A stretch of DNA of 64,000 nt from Artemia franciscana (taxonomy: Eukaryota; Arthropoda; Branchiopoda; Anostraca; Artemiidae), in the NCBI RefSeq assembly GCF_032884065.1, contig NC_088866.1, forward strand, positions 50,166,068 through 50,230,067, written 5' to 3'. The notes below the pieces were generated by a model. The model searched no databases and was not told where the DNA came from. It saw only the letters and a program-made list of their open reading frames with translations. A program made the position numbers and the translations under genes. This document shows positions 35,328 through 48,289 of the stretch, piece by piece (the stretch's first letter is position 1; each line of letters begins with the position of its first letter).

Positions 35328-38300
35328 GTTAAGACGGGGACATACACAAAGGAATTCAAAGTTGCAGACTTAAAAAGAACTTAAAGGAATAATCAAGATT
35401 GCGTAAAAATTCAAAAAAAAAATATTGATTTTGGCACAACATATACCTCTAAAATGTTTCTAATAATATTTTAAAATTATATGACATGAATAATAAGTTT
35501 GAAAATTTTGTGTTTCTTGACAAACCCTCTAATAATCCTTTGCATAGCAAACATTGCTTCTCCATCCCAACTTAGCTAAACATTCTTATTTGGCTACTTC
35601 CATAACAAAGATGTTGGAAAAAATATTGATTTAATATTTTATGTTACATTTTTCTAGAGTTAAAATTATATTTTAGATTAACGATAATTAACATTGCTAT
35701 CTCCAAGTCTCTCCAGTCGACGAGAGAAGACTATTTCTAGACAAACCATACAAGGATGATTTCAGGAATAAGTTGCCAAGTTTGGCTTGGCGATGAATGA
35801 CCAAATGTGGCGCTTTATGAGTCAGCGTGATCAGCTCCCATAGACATCATAATCGAGCATCTAAGGGGTCTATGGAAGCAATTGGTCCAGCAGCTTCTTG
35901 ATGCCAAGTTCAACTGCGCAGCCCGTATCTCGTCTTAAACAATTAAGTAAGTAACCAATAGGAAAAAATTGCGATTGATAGAAAAACACATTTCGAAACT
36001 TTGGAACCTTGAGTAAAGCTAAGTTCACATACGTGTGCAGTGTCAAGTCTTAATTGTCAAGAAACGTGCCTGTCAAGACGTCAGTATCATTGTAGCTCAT
36101 TCATATACAAAAATTAGGTGCTTGGTTGGCACAAGCTACAGCTAAACAAGCCACGTAAACAGGAATTTTTTGGTGGAGAAAGGGAATTAATAATGAAAAG
36201 AATATTATTTAATAATCTGAATAAGAATTGCCCAGCACTTAGGGAAAATTTGTAGTTTTGAAAAGTCTGGCCCTCAATGGTCCTCCCCTGTGTCCCTCCC
36301 TGAGTTAAGCATTCGATTCTTGATTTATGTGCCCAGAAAGTCAAGTTTTATCAATCAGGAAACTTTATTTGCCACTCTACTTACTACTGTGGTGAAAAAT
36401 GAATTTCACCCAGGGGTTTCAATTGGGGGTGGAAGGACATTTGGATATTTGTCCCCTAAAATGTTTCTCCTCCCCCTGGCTTTTAAAATACACTTTTTTC
36501 TGTATTTTCATTAAAAAATACTTATTTCTTTGGTATTTAAATTAAGCAAAAAAAAAAAAACTGCCCCCAGGATTTTGAAAAGTCCACTCCCCCCCCTCTT
36601 CCCTAATTTTCATAAGATGATGCCACAGCCGTAACCTAAAATTCTTTGCTTAAATGAATGGATGGTCGGTTACGTGCTTTAGGATGGAAGTTTTTCTGAC
36701 CCAGAATGAGATCGACACTAATGCACTTTAAATCCTGGCAAAGGTTTGTAGCAACACCGCTTTTACGCACCGTATTCTAGTGGTGCATCACTGATGTATT
36801 TTCAAACAAAATTGACGCACCTATCGCAAGTTTTTTTTCATGTTTTTTTTATTATGATATTCAATCAGGTTTTCAGACTTGGGTTGAAGCACGAAGAAAC
36901 TAATTGACCACAAAATGACTGAAAAACCGTAACTTCCAGTTACTCAGTTATAGTATGGCAAAACAAAAATCTATAATTGGTAGAGAGTCCAAACCATAAT
37001 TATCTTGACATTATAATTGGAAAAATAAAGTAGCGACTTATGGTATTTGGCTAGTGGTGATTGTTACAAAAATACTTTCTCTGGGCCAAGACAGCGTTGA
37101 TAAATGTCAACCAAAAACTTTCTTTATAAAGGTGTTACTTTTTATGGGCAGTAGTTCTTCAAACAAAGTTATATAAACCTTAGAGTGCAGCAGAAAGAAT
37201 AAAAAACTAGAGAAAAAAACATTGATTTTTATGGCATTGATAAGAAACTTTCATAAGATTCTTCTTCTTCCAAAAATAAATTTAGAAGTTAGTCATCATT
37301 TTTTTTTGTGGCTTTTTTAGCAAATTATTGGAAAGAAAAATGTTTTTTTTTTTTCATTAATATATGAGGAGAACTAACATCCCAAGAACTTGAGTCAGAG
37401 TTTTACTGTTTTTTTTACTAGAAACATTTTAGAAAGTGCAAAAAATAAAACCCATTTAGGGATAAATATGCCACCAAAAACTGAGGAGCTGTACAATTAT
37501 CATTTTGACCGATTGGCTACACTGGAATATTCTGTCAATCATATTTTTGCCCTGTTCAGGCCAAAATACATGTCGTGCAACAAAGAATACACGACACTGG
37601 CACTTTTGTTGTTTTGTTAGTTAAAAAGAGCGCTATTACTTTACCGTCGACCGAGCCCCCTCCAGGTACTGCGTGATAAATAGTCAATTCCAAAACCCTG
37701 AAAAAAGGCATTTGCAACCTTTTCAAGAAAAACATAAGATTTCGAAATTTTATAGATCGCTTAAAAACGCTGCTTTAGGGTTCTCAGACATGTCATACAT
37801 TTTTCGGGAGGGAGGGGGTATTTCCCAACTTTTTTAACAGTTGCGAAAGTTTTTCTATGCTAATAAATTCTGTGGGTAAAATTAAAATACCCCATATTTA
37901 AATAAACATAATAAAGATTCATTTGGTGTTTCTATTCCAATAAAAAATCGTTTTTTAGTTTTGGTTTCGATTTACAAGGGTCACATTTCGCCAACATGAA
38001 TTAATTTTTATATCTTGAACTTGATCCTCCCAAATATTTAGTTAATCAAATTTATCGATCGGTTAAATTTTGAATTGAACTATTTTAACATCTTGAGCTG
38101 AATCCTGCCATACGTAAAAATATTAATTAAATTTATAGGTCAGTCATTTAAATAATATATTAACTAATACTTCACTTATTGAGTGTGTTCTGAATAATAC
38201 ACATGTACCAAAAAATATGTGGTTGACTACTTCTTTGTTCTCTATTTTTTCCTACTGCCATTAATTCCCATTGATATTATCCTTCGTTGTATCCATAGTT

Positions 38301-38793
38301 AAAATTTGTCTTTCAAAAAATATAAATAGAAACTAGCTTTTAGGAACAGAAGTCAGGTCAGAGTAAGTTTTGGTGTAAATAATCTATCCATTTCGTTGTT
38401 TTTTGTTTTTTTCAGGTACTATTACTATTTCTTTTAATAGTAAATTGGCATTCTTTTTTAGCTTTAAAAATTTACCCTTTTTTTTTATCAGTAGTAAAAA
38501 TTGAGATGTAATTTCAAGTTCAGTGCATTTTATTAGTGTACCACAGTTTTTTCCGAACGTTAATCTTGACAAAATTAAAATAACTCTGTGGTCTTTAAAC
38601 CAAGCGCATTCCAAAGTAAGTTGAAAAAAACACGGGAATTAATTTAACTGACCGTGAAAACTTTGTTTTTTACAGTAGAGATGCAGTACCGTTATTGCGT
38701 GAAAAAAATAGTTGGTTGAAAAATACTTTTTTTTTAGAAAATGTTCATTATTACTCTGATAATTTTATAAAACGCATTGGTAAATCTGAAAAC

Positions 38794-38973
38794 CAAGGTC
38801 GTATCCAGGAGGTAGGAGGTTCGAGCCCCCTCCCCCTCCAAATAATATTTGTCTGACTCGTTAAAACGTATTAAAAATGAATGTAAACAAATCATTGTGT
38901 TTTTGAAGTTTTTAAGCCCCCCGAAAAGAACGTCCTTTGGTCCCCCCCCCCGAAAAAATCCTGGATACGGCCC
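38794..38973. mobile_element. Short MITE with clear GTATCCAGGA inverted ends
   Basis: Left end CAAGGTCGTATCCAGGA, right end TCCTGGATACGGCC: near-perfect inverted repeats of about 14 bp. The element is 180 bp, with C-runs near both ends and an AT-rich core containing GTCTGACTCGTTAAAACGTA. The opposite-strand frames crossing it are not genes. Confidence 0.78.
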
Positions 38974-40763
38974 AGACGACAACATTCGATATCCATTCGG
39001 TCTATATTTAAGATCAGCCTTCTCTTGTTGGATGGCTTCAACAAAATTTGCTAAACAAAATTTTGACTAGGTTTTTTTGCCCCCTTGCAGTGGATGTCCT
39101 AGCCACATTGGAAAGGCGTATTTGCATTGCTTATTGTATGTGGCACTTTGCCTTGGCTAAGCGCTCACCTCGGAAGCAGAAGTTTTGAGGGTAAACGATT
39201 TCAAATATTGCAATTTTCAAATTTTATTGTTATTAAAATAATGTAATGGGCGCAGTTGGCAGTAAATATAAGCAAACTAAATCCAAAATTTGCCTTTCCT
39301 CACATATTTATCAAAATTCCTTAAAAATAAAAGTAAGTGAACAAAAGAAACCTATAAAAATTAAAGAAAGCCATGGATCTGTTGGGATTAATTGTGCAAT
39401 ACGGAGATGAAGGGGTCTCGCTAACGTAAGAGTTGCCGTTCATACATTATTACGATTGCAGTGTTAGTGTTAGTGGCCAGTAAGTTTACCTCGCGGTTGC
39501 TAGGTAAACTTAAATTAATATCAACGCACCTCAGATCGACACCTAAATGATTCAATGTAAATAAACAAAGAATGCGACGCCTTAGAGGCAATCAATTTGG
39601 ACGAAATAATTAATTACTTTGAAGAGGCTAAAGTAAGAGAATTCAAATTTAAATAAATGCAAAATTTGGTTCATAATAGAATATATTCTATCCACTGCAA
39701 GAGCTGGAGCTAACATAAGGAAACAGTTTTGGTTAGTAAATAACAGTTTTGTTAAAATTTAGCCTGAAAATTATTGGGAGACAGATGTGGAGGGTTTTAA
39801 TCAGGAATTAGCCCCGGGGTAAAGTGAGGCGAGAACCACAAGCTGATTCTATTCTAGGCCTGTATTTTGTTTTTGGTATACTATATCTGTTTAAATTTCT
39901 TTAATTGATGGTATGCGCTTAAAATCATTCACTTATTTATTCCTGACAACTACATAAAACAGACATAAATTAAAACAAGTTTCAACTAGAAAAACAGTGT
40001 TTAATTCCAAAACCAAATGCCTAGGTGGGCAGTTCAGTTACGATAATTCAAAAGAGGGTACGTTATGCAATAAAAATTTTAAAGGAGAGCAAAAAAACTG
40101 AAAATAAATGTCTTTGATTTTTATTGTTATTAACAGAAAACTGTTTGTACATGGAAGGTTTTTGTCTGGCTCTGAAAGCTTTAAAGACTTCAAACTCAGC
40201 TTTTTTGTGAAAGTAATTTAAATTTAGAACTAAATTTTTCAAAGAATGTTATGGTTATTAAGAAAATTTAAAGAAGAAGCTCGTTTTCGGTCTATATGCG
40301 GCGTTACCATTAGTTTCTAAGACTCTTGCGCTGATTCTATCTTTGGTAATTGCGCAATATTCCGTTGTGAAACCTCATGGAAAATAAGCATTTTTAATGT
40401 TTTAACATATTCCGAAAAGAAAAAATAAACTTCTAATTACACTAATAACTAAATAAGACATAGAAAAGTGGGCTGAACCAATCAAATGGACGCATCCTGT
40501 TTAATGGGAACACCGTTACTTGCCTCCTTTTGAATTACTACTGCAGACGAGGAAAAATTTTGGCGAAAACCATGCTTATCTTTTTTCTATGGACCAGAAA
40601 GACAAATTGCCGACGGATCTAATCGGAGTAATGCCAAAAAAAACTTTATTTATTGTAATTCAAAGGGAAAAGGAGAAGAAAATTGAATGATGGAATAGGT
40701 CAATCTGGGTCAATAAAGAACCATCTATTGATATTTGGAACGTACTAAAAGATAGGGACTTAC

Positions 40764-40901
40764 GGAGCCATTTTCAAATAAATCGGTGAGTTGAATAATC
40801 AGTTTGGATTGTTTCTCCCAAATCATACGCCAAAAATCAGGGACTGTTGACTCCAACGGTGCTTGACACGCAATATAATATTGTGGCTCATCCCGAGGTC
40901 C
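40764..40901 (-). CDS. PTP exon 2: substrate-block and FWRMIWE region
   Basis: This 138-bp exon encodes 46 residues beginning GPRDEPQYYIACQAPLESTV and continuing PDFWRMIWEKQSKLIIQLTD to ENGS. It is the conserved block just after the INANF motif of PTPs: the (T/C)Q(A/G)P-L and DFW(R/Q)M(I/V)WE wording is diagnostic of the fold. Boundaries are TTTTCAG|GGA and TCC|GTAAGT, both phase 0. Joined to the neighbours it gives NFVR-GPRDEP and ENGS-AKCADY, which keeps the normal spacing of the domain with no gap. Confidence 0.92.
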
Positions 40902-41214
40902 CTGAAAAGAATTTTGAAAGACATTAAATTTGAGTAAAATAAGCATATAGTTTGCTTACAATCATTTCTTATGCAAATATTACCTTGTCATAAAAATTTA
41001 TTTTGACTCCATCATTTTTATCACTTCTGAAGGGCGATTGTACCGCCTGTTATATACCATTAAAAACTCTAAGTGAGGGATATGATGCAGCGTAATAAAT
41101 ATTTTTTACCAGTACGTCCACTACCCTTTGACGAGCTGACTAGTACCATTGTGTGTTGCGGTAATATTGCAGACTATGCTGATAGCCGGTTGGAGAGACA
41201 AAGAGATATCCAAT

Positions 41215-41466
41215 TCCGAGTACTTGAAGAGCAGCACTGTCACAGGCCCTCCTGGCCGAGTGGATGGGTGCGCTGGATTCGGGATCCTTTGTCTGAAAGG
41301 ACTCGGGTTCGAATCCCGGCGTACCCAATTCTTCAGTTTGGGATGGGGTCAGTGGTGTGACTCTGTAAGCTTAGCCAGAATCGACCCAGCTCTAAATGGG
41401 TACCTGGAGAAATTTGGGGATCAAGTACTCCAACTCCGAGTACTTGAAGAGCAGCGCTGTCACAGG
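41215..41466 (+). repeat. tRNA-derived SINE flanked by 32-bp direct repeats
   Basis: The head at about 41247-41328 carries a Pol III A box (TGGCCGAGTGG) and a perfect B box (GGTTCGAATCC) and reads like tRNA-Leu with CGCTGGATTCGGG in the anticodon arm. An unrelated tail follows (GTCAGTGGTGTGACTCTGTA, CAGCTCTAAATGGGTACCTG). The same head and tail occur twice on the minus strand at 55.1-55.9 kb. The sequence at 41215-41246 is repeated at 41435-41466 with one change. It looks like the tail of a preceding unit, so this may be a partial SINE dimer. It is not a functional tRNA gene. Confidence 0.82.
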
Positions 41467-41734
41467 TGACACTTCCACATGAAATGGTCTCCTGAGGTCA
41501 TCCTACAAAGTCCATCTCGAAAGGAAATGTGATAAATACAAACGTGGAAAAAGCTTTAAAAAAATTAAATAGTGCTACATTAAGGTACTAAGACATATTA
41601 AAGCACATTAAGTGCCACATAAATTTTAAAGGGATTGACATTATAAAGGATGAAAAAATAGAGTAATCAACGAATAGTTGTTCTAATATACCCAAGAGGG
41701 TTAGTTCTATTGTACCAATGTTGAAAACAAGGCA

Positions 41735-42045
41735 AAAGGGCAAAACTGAAGATGGGCTCGAGAAATAAAAGATATCATAGGACACGCTCTGTGGATGAAA
41801 GATGACAGATTGCCAAAGGTTTTCCTTTTGGGCCAACCCTCTAGGGCTAAAAGGAAAGCAGGTCGTCTACGGTTAGGGTGGGAGGATACCGTAAAGAAAC
41901 ATTTAAGGGAAAGGAGAACTTCCCGAGAGAGTGTAAAGAGGAAGACTTTGGATTGATTGGGATGGAGTTGGAGTGTGCGTAGCTGTGTCAGCCTCATACA
42001 ACTTGAGGCTGCGGGGAATTGGTAGTAGTAGTAGTAGCAGTAACA
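41735..42045 (+). mobile_element. RTE-like LINE 3' end
   Basis: Contains the nucleotide wording for MKDDRLPKV and the GRxRLGWEDTVKKHLRE terminal domain with frameshifts. It ends GGCTGCGGGGAATTGG then (TAG)n at 42021-42037. Confidence 0.8.
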
Positions 42046-42244
42046 TAGCCATAAGAGAGAGGATAAATAATTTTTGAATTACAACAAACTGCAAGGCTAT
42101 CCATGTCTTTGATGCTTTCTCAATATCATCAAATCTTTGCAAGTCCAAGAAAAACAGAAAAGGATTTGTATAATTTACCCCCCTCCCCCACAATATATAA
42201 GTTCGAAATAGTCTGACAAAAAGCTCGTAAGCCCTAATAAACTC

Positions 42245-42535
42245 TACTATTACTATTACCACTGCTAGTACTACTACTACTACTAGGAACAACAACTTAC
42301 TGCAGCACCAAGCCGTCTGAGGCCATCACAGCTACGCACGCTCCTCCTCCATCCCAATCTATTTAAAGCCTTCCTCTTTATACCTTTCAAAGAAGTTCCA
42401 ATTTCCCTTAAATCCTTTCTTAAGACGACCTTTTTTTCATTCGGTTCTAGATGGTTGGTCGAAAAGGACGATCTTCGACAATCTTTCATCTTTTATTCGC
42501 AAAACATGGCCTAGCAAATAGATTCGCTGTTGGAA
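42245..42535 (-). mobile_element. RTE-like LINE 3' end, minus strand
   Basis: A (CTA)n run at 42267-42284 followed by CTGCAGCACCAAGCCGTCTG and the reverse complement of the terminal domain (reads RRSSFSTNHLEPNEKK, KDLREIGTSLKGIKRKALNR). It faces the 41735-42045 copy tail to tail, 200 bp away. Confidence 0.8.
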
Positions 42536-43939
42536 ATATGATAATAAGTAGAAGACTGAAGAAGAAAAAGAGGGGCTAGGAATGGTTCAGACGATTAAAC
42601 ATTTTTATATTCAGCAAGGTTATAATATTCCGGCATTTGCGTTGTGACATGGGAGCTACGGTATTCCCCACAATATTTGAGCTAAGGTCATAAAAACATT
42701 GAGATCCAACTCAGCCAACCAATAGTCATTAAGATCCTTTTCAATAAACATATGCAGTTCTAAGAAACCTTCCTCCGTAAGACAAGATTATAGTAATAAA
42801 AAAAACTTCACAGATCTGATATAATTGCCAAAAACTGTTGACTACTTATTTCTTCTGGGGGCCAGATCCCAATCAAAAATTCATTGCTTATTCCTTGAGG
42901 TACTTGAAAATAACATCAAATAAAAAAAAACATATATTTTTTTAATTTGCAAACCTCTAGATATTTCCAAAGATGTTTCAATTTACTGTCCTAGATATCT
43001 TGATCCGCTTCTTGGATTTCGGCCTGATGCTTACTTCAATAAATCATAAATATCAATTAATAGCTGATAATCAGTGACATAGAATCGATCAGCCTATTCA
43101 AAGGCAATTACCGTGTAGAGATTTGAACGGACCAAGTGAACAGAATCCGATTTTAATATTAAAAACGGGAACTAAGTATAGCGTGACTTTAACGCGGGAA
43201 CTTTAGGGTGACAAGAGCCACAATCGGTATTCAAATTTCAAACTTGACCTAAAAATTCGTTTAATCTCAATAATTCAATTGTGATTCTTTTAGCATTTTA
43301 ACACGTTTTTGGTTGATTTTAAGGGCGATATTTTTGGTCGATTTTTTTTATTTCAGATTTTATTGACAAATATCGTTTATTGCCAATCGTTCAAGATTAT
43401 GAACGATTTAAAGACAGGGTAATTCATTTACCAAGCTTAGTCGTCGAAATCTATCAGAATCTAAAATTAAACGTACCCTGACACTACCATAAAGGATAAA
43501 CAATCAATCTACCGACAAATTTTCTTTAATATTTAGTAGTTGAGCTTGGTGAGTAAAACTTCCAGTGATTTTCAGATATCTGATCTGATTCCAGAATGTT
43601 TCATTTATAGGGCTATCGGCTATTGATATGGACTATGGATATTAGCCAGGATATGGACCAGGGCTATAAATATTGATGGACTATGAGCATCAAAGAAGGA
43701 TTACCTACCAAAAACAAAAGATTATTTCGAATGGGGAAACATATGGGAGGGGGCAGTTTTAAAAATGTAAAAAAACTGGTTACATTAAAAACACAGGGTG
43801 GTAAGAATTCTTGAACAAAATCGCAAGAATTGATATTTTTCTGGAGTGGGGCATGGGCCCAAAGACCACATTCCAGAAATTAGAACTGAGTCTGGAAATA
43901 TTGTGGACAAGCCCAAACTCATCTGATTAGGGGAAAGGA

Positions 43940-44835
43940 AGTGCTGCTATGACTCTTGAACTATTCATACTTTGTTTGTCAAGCAAGCTTATTTGTGTGA
44001 TAGTAGGAGCACAGGAAAGGCGATTGGAGACCTCGGAATCAAATGGGGAGGAAAAACGCTCCTGGACTTTTTATGCTGATGATTTAAGCATATTAGATGA
44101 AAGTGTGTGCAAAATTAATGAATTTTTAGAGTTTTGCGAGTTCAGGGTGCTAGAATAGGCTTGAAAATTAATGTTAAGAAGACTAAGTCACTAAGGCGAG
44201 GAATAAGTGAAGATGAAAAGGTGACGTTGGGTAACGAAAAGATTGATCAGGTTGGCAGCTTCATTTACCTTGGTAGTATTATTAGTAAAGACGGTGGAAG
44301 CATTGAAGATGTTAAAAGTAGAATAGCTAAGGCTCAGGGTCTTTTTTCACAGTTAAAAAAGTTTGGAAGAATAGGAAAATAAGTCGTCAAACCAAGATTA
44401 GAATATTGGAAGCTACAGTGATGACAGTGGTCAAATATGGCTCTGAAGCATGGGCGCTCCGTAAAGTAGACAAAAATTTACTTGATGTTTTCCAGAGAAA
44501 TTGCCTACAGATTTTTCTGGGTACTCGGCTGACTGACCGTATTTCGAACAGTAGGTTGTACGAAAAATGTGGTAAAATCCCGCTTTGTAGGGCTATAATG
44601 AAAGAAAGGTTGAGATGGCTAGGCCACGTTCTGCGGATAAAGGATGACAGATTGCCGAAGATTGTCCTTTTTGGCCAGCCGTCTGGAGCAACACGGAAAG
44701 CAGGTCGTCCTTGTCTTGGTTGGGAGGATGTCATAAATAAAGATTTAAAGGAAATGGGAACTTCCTGGAATGGTGTAAAGAGGGAGGCCTTGAATAGATT
44801 AGGTAAGAGGAGGAGCGTGAGTAGCTGTGTATAAT
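43940..44835 (+). mobile_element. RTE-like LINE: RT YADD motif to terminal domain (best copy)
   Basis: The longest copy of the family here. One frame has WTFYADDLSILDESVCKINE with the YADD catalytic motif (about 44068-44130). The next frame has GLKINVKKTKSLRRGISEDE, IDQVGSFIYLGSIISKDGGS and SRIAKAQGLFSQLKKFGR. The third frame (44406-44834) is open for 142 codons: VVKYGSEAWALRKVDKNLLD, NCLQIFLGTRLTDRISNSRL, RLRWLGHVLRIKDDRLPKIV, GRPCLGWEDVINKDLKEMGT. Two frameshifts separate these pieces, so it is inactive. It lacks the (TAG)n tail and ends early at 44835. Confidence 0.85.
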
Positions 44836-45254
44836 GAAATATACAATGAAAAATATATCAAAACTGAATGAAACAATTTTGGGAGGAGGGATTCATCAAA
44901 ACAGCAAAAGAAAAAAATAACAAGCGGACCATGGGACAGTTAAAGATAATTTTGGAGCTATCACAAAAAATAAACTGACTTTCGCAGCATAGCCAAGGGC
45001 ACTACTGCCACTGTGAGTCAACATTTATTCTGTCTGTTCTATGTATCCTCTAGCCAGTTTTATCTTAGTTTTCCCTTCTAAGTTCTATTAAATTTAAATG
45101 TCAAATAATATTTTGCATTTTCTTTCTCTTCTGAAGTTACTGAACAATTTTTTTGTGTGTGTTTTTGGTTCTTGACTTCAAAATGGTAATTCAGCCCATC
45201 TAGCCTTGTGAATGTTGGTTTTTCGTTATACATCTTATCTTAAAACAAATTTAC

Positions 45255-45545
45255 TACTACTTCCAACGAGTTAGTGCAGCATCAGTCCACCTTAAGCCAA
45301 CATAAGTGCAGATGTTCCTCTTCCATTCCTATCTATTCAAAAATTCCCTCCTTAGATCCTCCCAAGAAGTTCCATTTTCCTTCAAATCATTTCTTATGAA
45401 CTCTTCGCGATCCAATCGGGGACAAACTACTTTTCGTTTGGCCCCAGATGGATTGCTGAAAAGAACGATCTTTTGCAATATGTCAACCTTTATCCGCAAA
45501 ACGTGCTCTAGACATCTCAGCCTTTCCCTCCAAATATTGAGAAAC
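45255..45545 (-). mobile_element. RTE-like LINE 3' end, minus strand
   Basis: The minus frame reads ERLRCLEHVLRIKVDILQKI, then SNPSGAKRKVVCPRLDREEF and GTSWEDLRREFLNR, a diverged version of the terminal domain. The plus-strand frame over the same bases is antisense. Confidence 0.75.
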
Positions 45546-46665
45546 ACCTCTCCCCTCCCAAGTTTTCGTGAATTGACGCTACTAGATTAATAAAGTTAAC
45601 CACAAAGTTCATCCGATCTTGTTCCCACGGTTGAAAACAGAAGCCCACGGAAAGTTCATTTCCTTTACCACCATTCCGCTGAGATGTATTTTTAATTAAA
45701 GGCGCCTCAATGCCCACATCAAATTAAGAATGTTAACAACCTCAAACATAACCTCATCATGATTCAATTCGTCACGTGATATGATCTGGGAAATCATTAA
45801 ATAACACTTGACAGAATTTTTTTTCTTTCGAAAGAGTAATAGTTGTATTGATTGTATTATTTGCGTAGACACTACGATGAAGCGCAAAATAAGCTCATAA
45901 AACAAAAAAGCTAAACAAAACATTTACTTTTGAACATTGGCTCCTGATAAAATTTGAGAAAAAGGGCCAGACCAGACAAGGTATGCATATTTTTCTTTGG
46001 TGGGGGGGGGAGGCTAATTAAAAAATAAATAATTAGTACTATTCAAATACTAATTTGAATAAAAATTGCCAAGAAATTCAGAAAAATTTGGGATTTTAAG
46101 GGAGAAGGCCCCAAGCCCGCCTTTGGTCCCGTGGACATACCTTCTATGATACTTTTATGAGGGAGGAGGATACCATATCTTGAATTTTTGTCAGATGATT
46201 ATCCCGATTCCGAATATAATTCCTTTTAGGACTATTTTTAGTCCTCAAAAAGGGGCTAACGCCAGTGAAACACGATCATGATTCAACTTAAAAGAAATCT
46301 AGATCCATCATTCGCAAGTTCCCACATCCCGGCAAGAAATAATCTTCAAACAACTTTTTAAGTACTAATGACAGTGAAAATAAAATGATTCTTAGAATTG
46401 ACTAAGTGGAAAATTACACAACCATATATATCTTCGAAAATAGGAAAAAAAAATCGGGAACTCAATTTTAATGAAAACAACTTCTATATGTAGTTATGCA
46501 GTTTTGGGCAGTAGCGGCGACGGATTTAAAAATAGAAACGGTGTTTCAGAAATCAGCCCCAAGATCTGAAAACATATGGCACCAGTTAGCGGACGAAAGA
46601 ATCCTTGACAAACAAAAGGTTTTGGGTCTTTGTCAATCGACCTTGTGTCTCCGGCTTGACCCTTT

Positions 46666-46883
<218 letters not shown>

Positions 46884-47249
46884 TGTACAGAAGTTTAAAT
46901 AAAAATCTTGAATCTCTTGAATCTTGATAATATTGGACCTTTACGGAAGAAACACGTTGTTAACGAAGTAACTATGCTTATATATTTTCATGGTTCAATA
47001 TGGCAACGCTGGCGAAGTCGAGCTACTGCCCTAAATCTTCATTATTTTGACAAAACCAAATGAGAAGTCTTAAAATATCACTGTTTTCAAGAATGAATAG
47101 ACCTAAGATTGATCCAGAAGGTAGAAAACTTTTTTATTTTGATTTTCTTGGTACTTTTAAAACTTATTTTTTTGTTTAATAGTTTAAATAAGAAGTATAC
47201 GACATGATCAAGCTTGCTGGAATTTTTTTAAATAGTTTGTATGGTAGTA

Positions 47250-47416
47250 ACCAGAATTTTTTTTTCGGGGGGATTTACATAAATTTTTTGGGGGGAGGGT
47301 GGTCTACACAAGAAAAAACAACTCAAAAATTTGTTTATATCCATTTTTTATTTTTTTACGAGTCAGACAAATATTTAGAGGGGGGTCAAACCCTATGACC
47401 CCCTTAGACTTGGCCT
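47250..47416. mobile_element. Short MITE related to the 38794 family
   Basis: A G-rich left part (GGGGGATTTACATAAATTTT), the core TTTTTACGAGTCAGACAAATA and a right end GACTTGGCCTTG match the 38.8-kb element in layout. The ends are more diverged. Confidence 0.55.
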
Positions 47417-47779
47417 TGACCCAACAATAAATTCTGTGAATAATTTCTGTGATCAACTTTGTGTGACCCCAATAAATAACAAGTCATATATAAATGCTGT
47501 CAATGAGTCTCTATGGTGGCGTAATTGCTGGCAAATTAATTTTAATGCATCAGTCACGAAACTAACCTTCAAATTTACAGATTTGTCATTTTTTTTTCAA
47601 GAATAGAAATATTCTTGATAGTTCCCATGACTTCACTCACAGTTGCACAAAAAGAAAACGGAAGCAAGTACAAGAGTAAATATTTTTAATTAGAAATGTT
47701 ACGAAAAATGAGAAGCATTACAAAAGAATTGAGAAAAAATTTAAAAGGCTTTTGTTAAATAACTAGCTAGCAATTCCAT

Positions 47780-48289
47780 ATTTTAACTCGAAGTCAAGTC
47801 TTCAATATATCCTGCATCTGAAGATGTATTTTCTTCATGCGTAAATATTTTTTCCAGAAAAAATTGAACAAAATTAGAAGCGTTTTATTCCTCCGACACT
47901 CCTTGAAAGTGTCAAATCCATTTCCCCACAACGTTCCCGGGATATTCCAGAAAGGCTATTTTGATAACCTCGAGTTTAACGAAAAATCTAGCTAAGAGAC
48001 CATATTACGAGTGTAGGTCTTGTGTGTCTTCTTTATATGTCCCCGCATCAAAAACTATATTTGTCCTCACGCTTAAGTATTTTTGATGCTAAGTTATTTT
48101 GAAAAATATCTTCAAAAATTTAGAAAAGTTTTTGAAGCATTTTATTTTCTCCAACACTCCCTGAAAGTGTCAACTCGATCCCCAAGGTGCTCCCTAGATA
48201 TACAAGATACACCATTTTGATAACCTGGACTCTCATAGTTTCTACTTTCTTTTTCTAATTTTAAGGTCAAAATTGTACTACAATATAAA
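47780..48289 (-). repeat. Diverged units of the 48.3-49.3 kb repeat
   Basis: Two older units share TCCTGCATCTGAAGATGTAT, CACTCCTTGAAAGTGTCAAA and CATTTTGATAACCTGGACTC with the array to the right. Confidence 0.6.

Larger units (their letters stand above)
33932..40763 (-). other. PTP intron (6.8 kb, phase 0)
   Basis: The intron contains short MITEs at 35161-35327 and 38794-38973. The stretch 36110-36600 has C-rich and A-run repeat character related to 45960-46140. Two coding-like short plus-strand frames at 39373-39631 are discussed separately. Otherwise I see nothing. Confidence 0.55.

Noticed and set aside
41240-41330. Functional tRNA gene
   Set aside because: Although A and B boxes are good, the arms do not make a clean cloverleaf and the sequence continues into a SINE tail shared with other copies.
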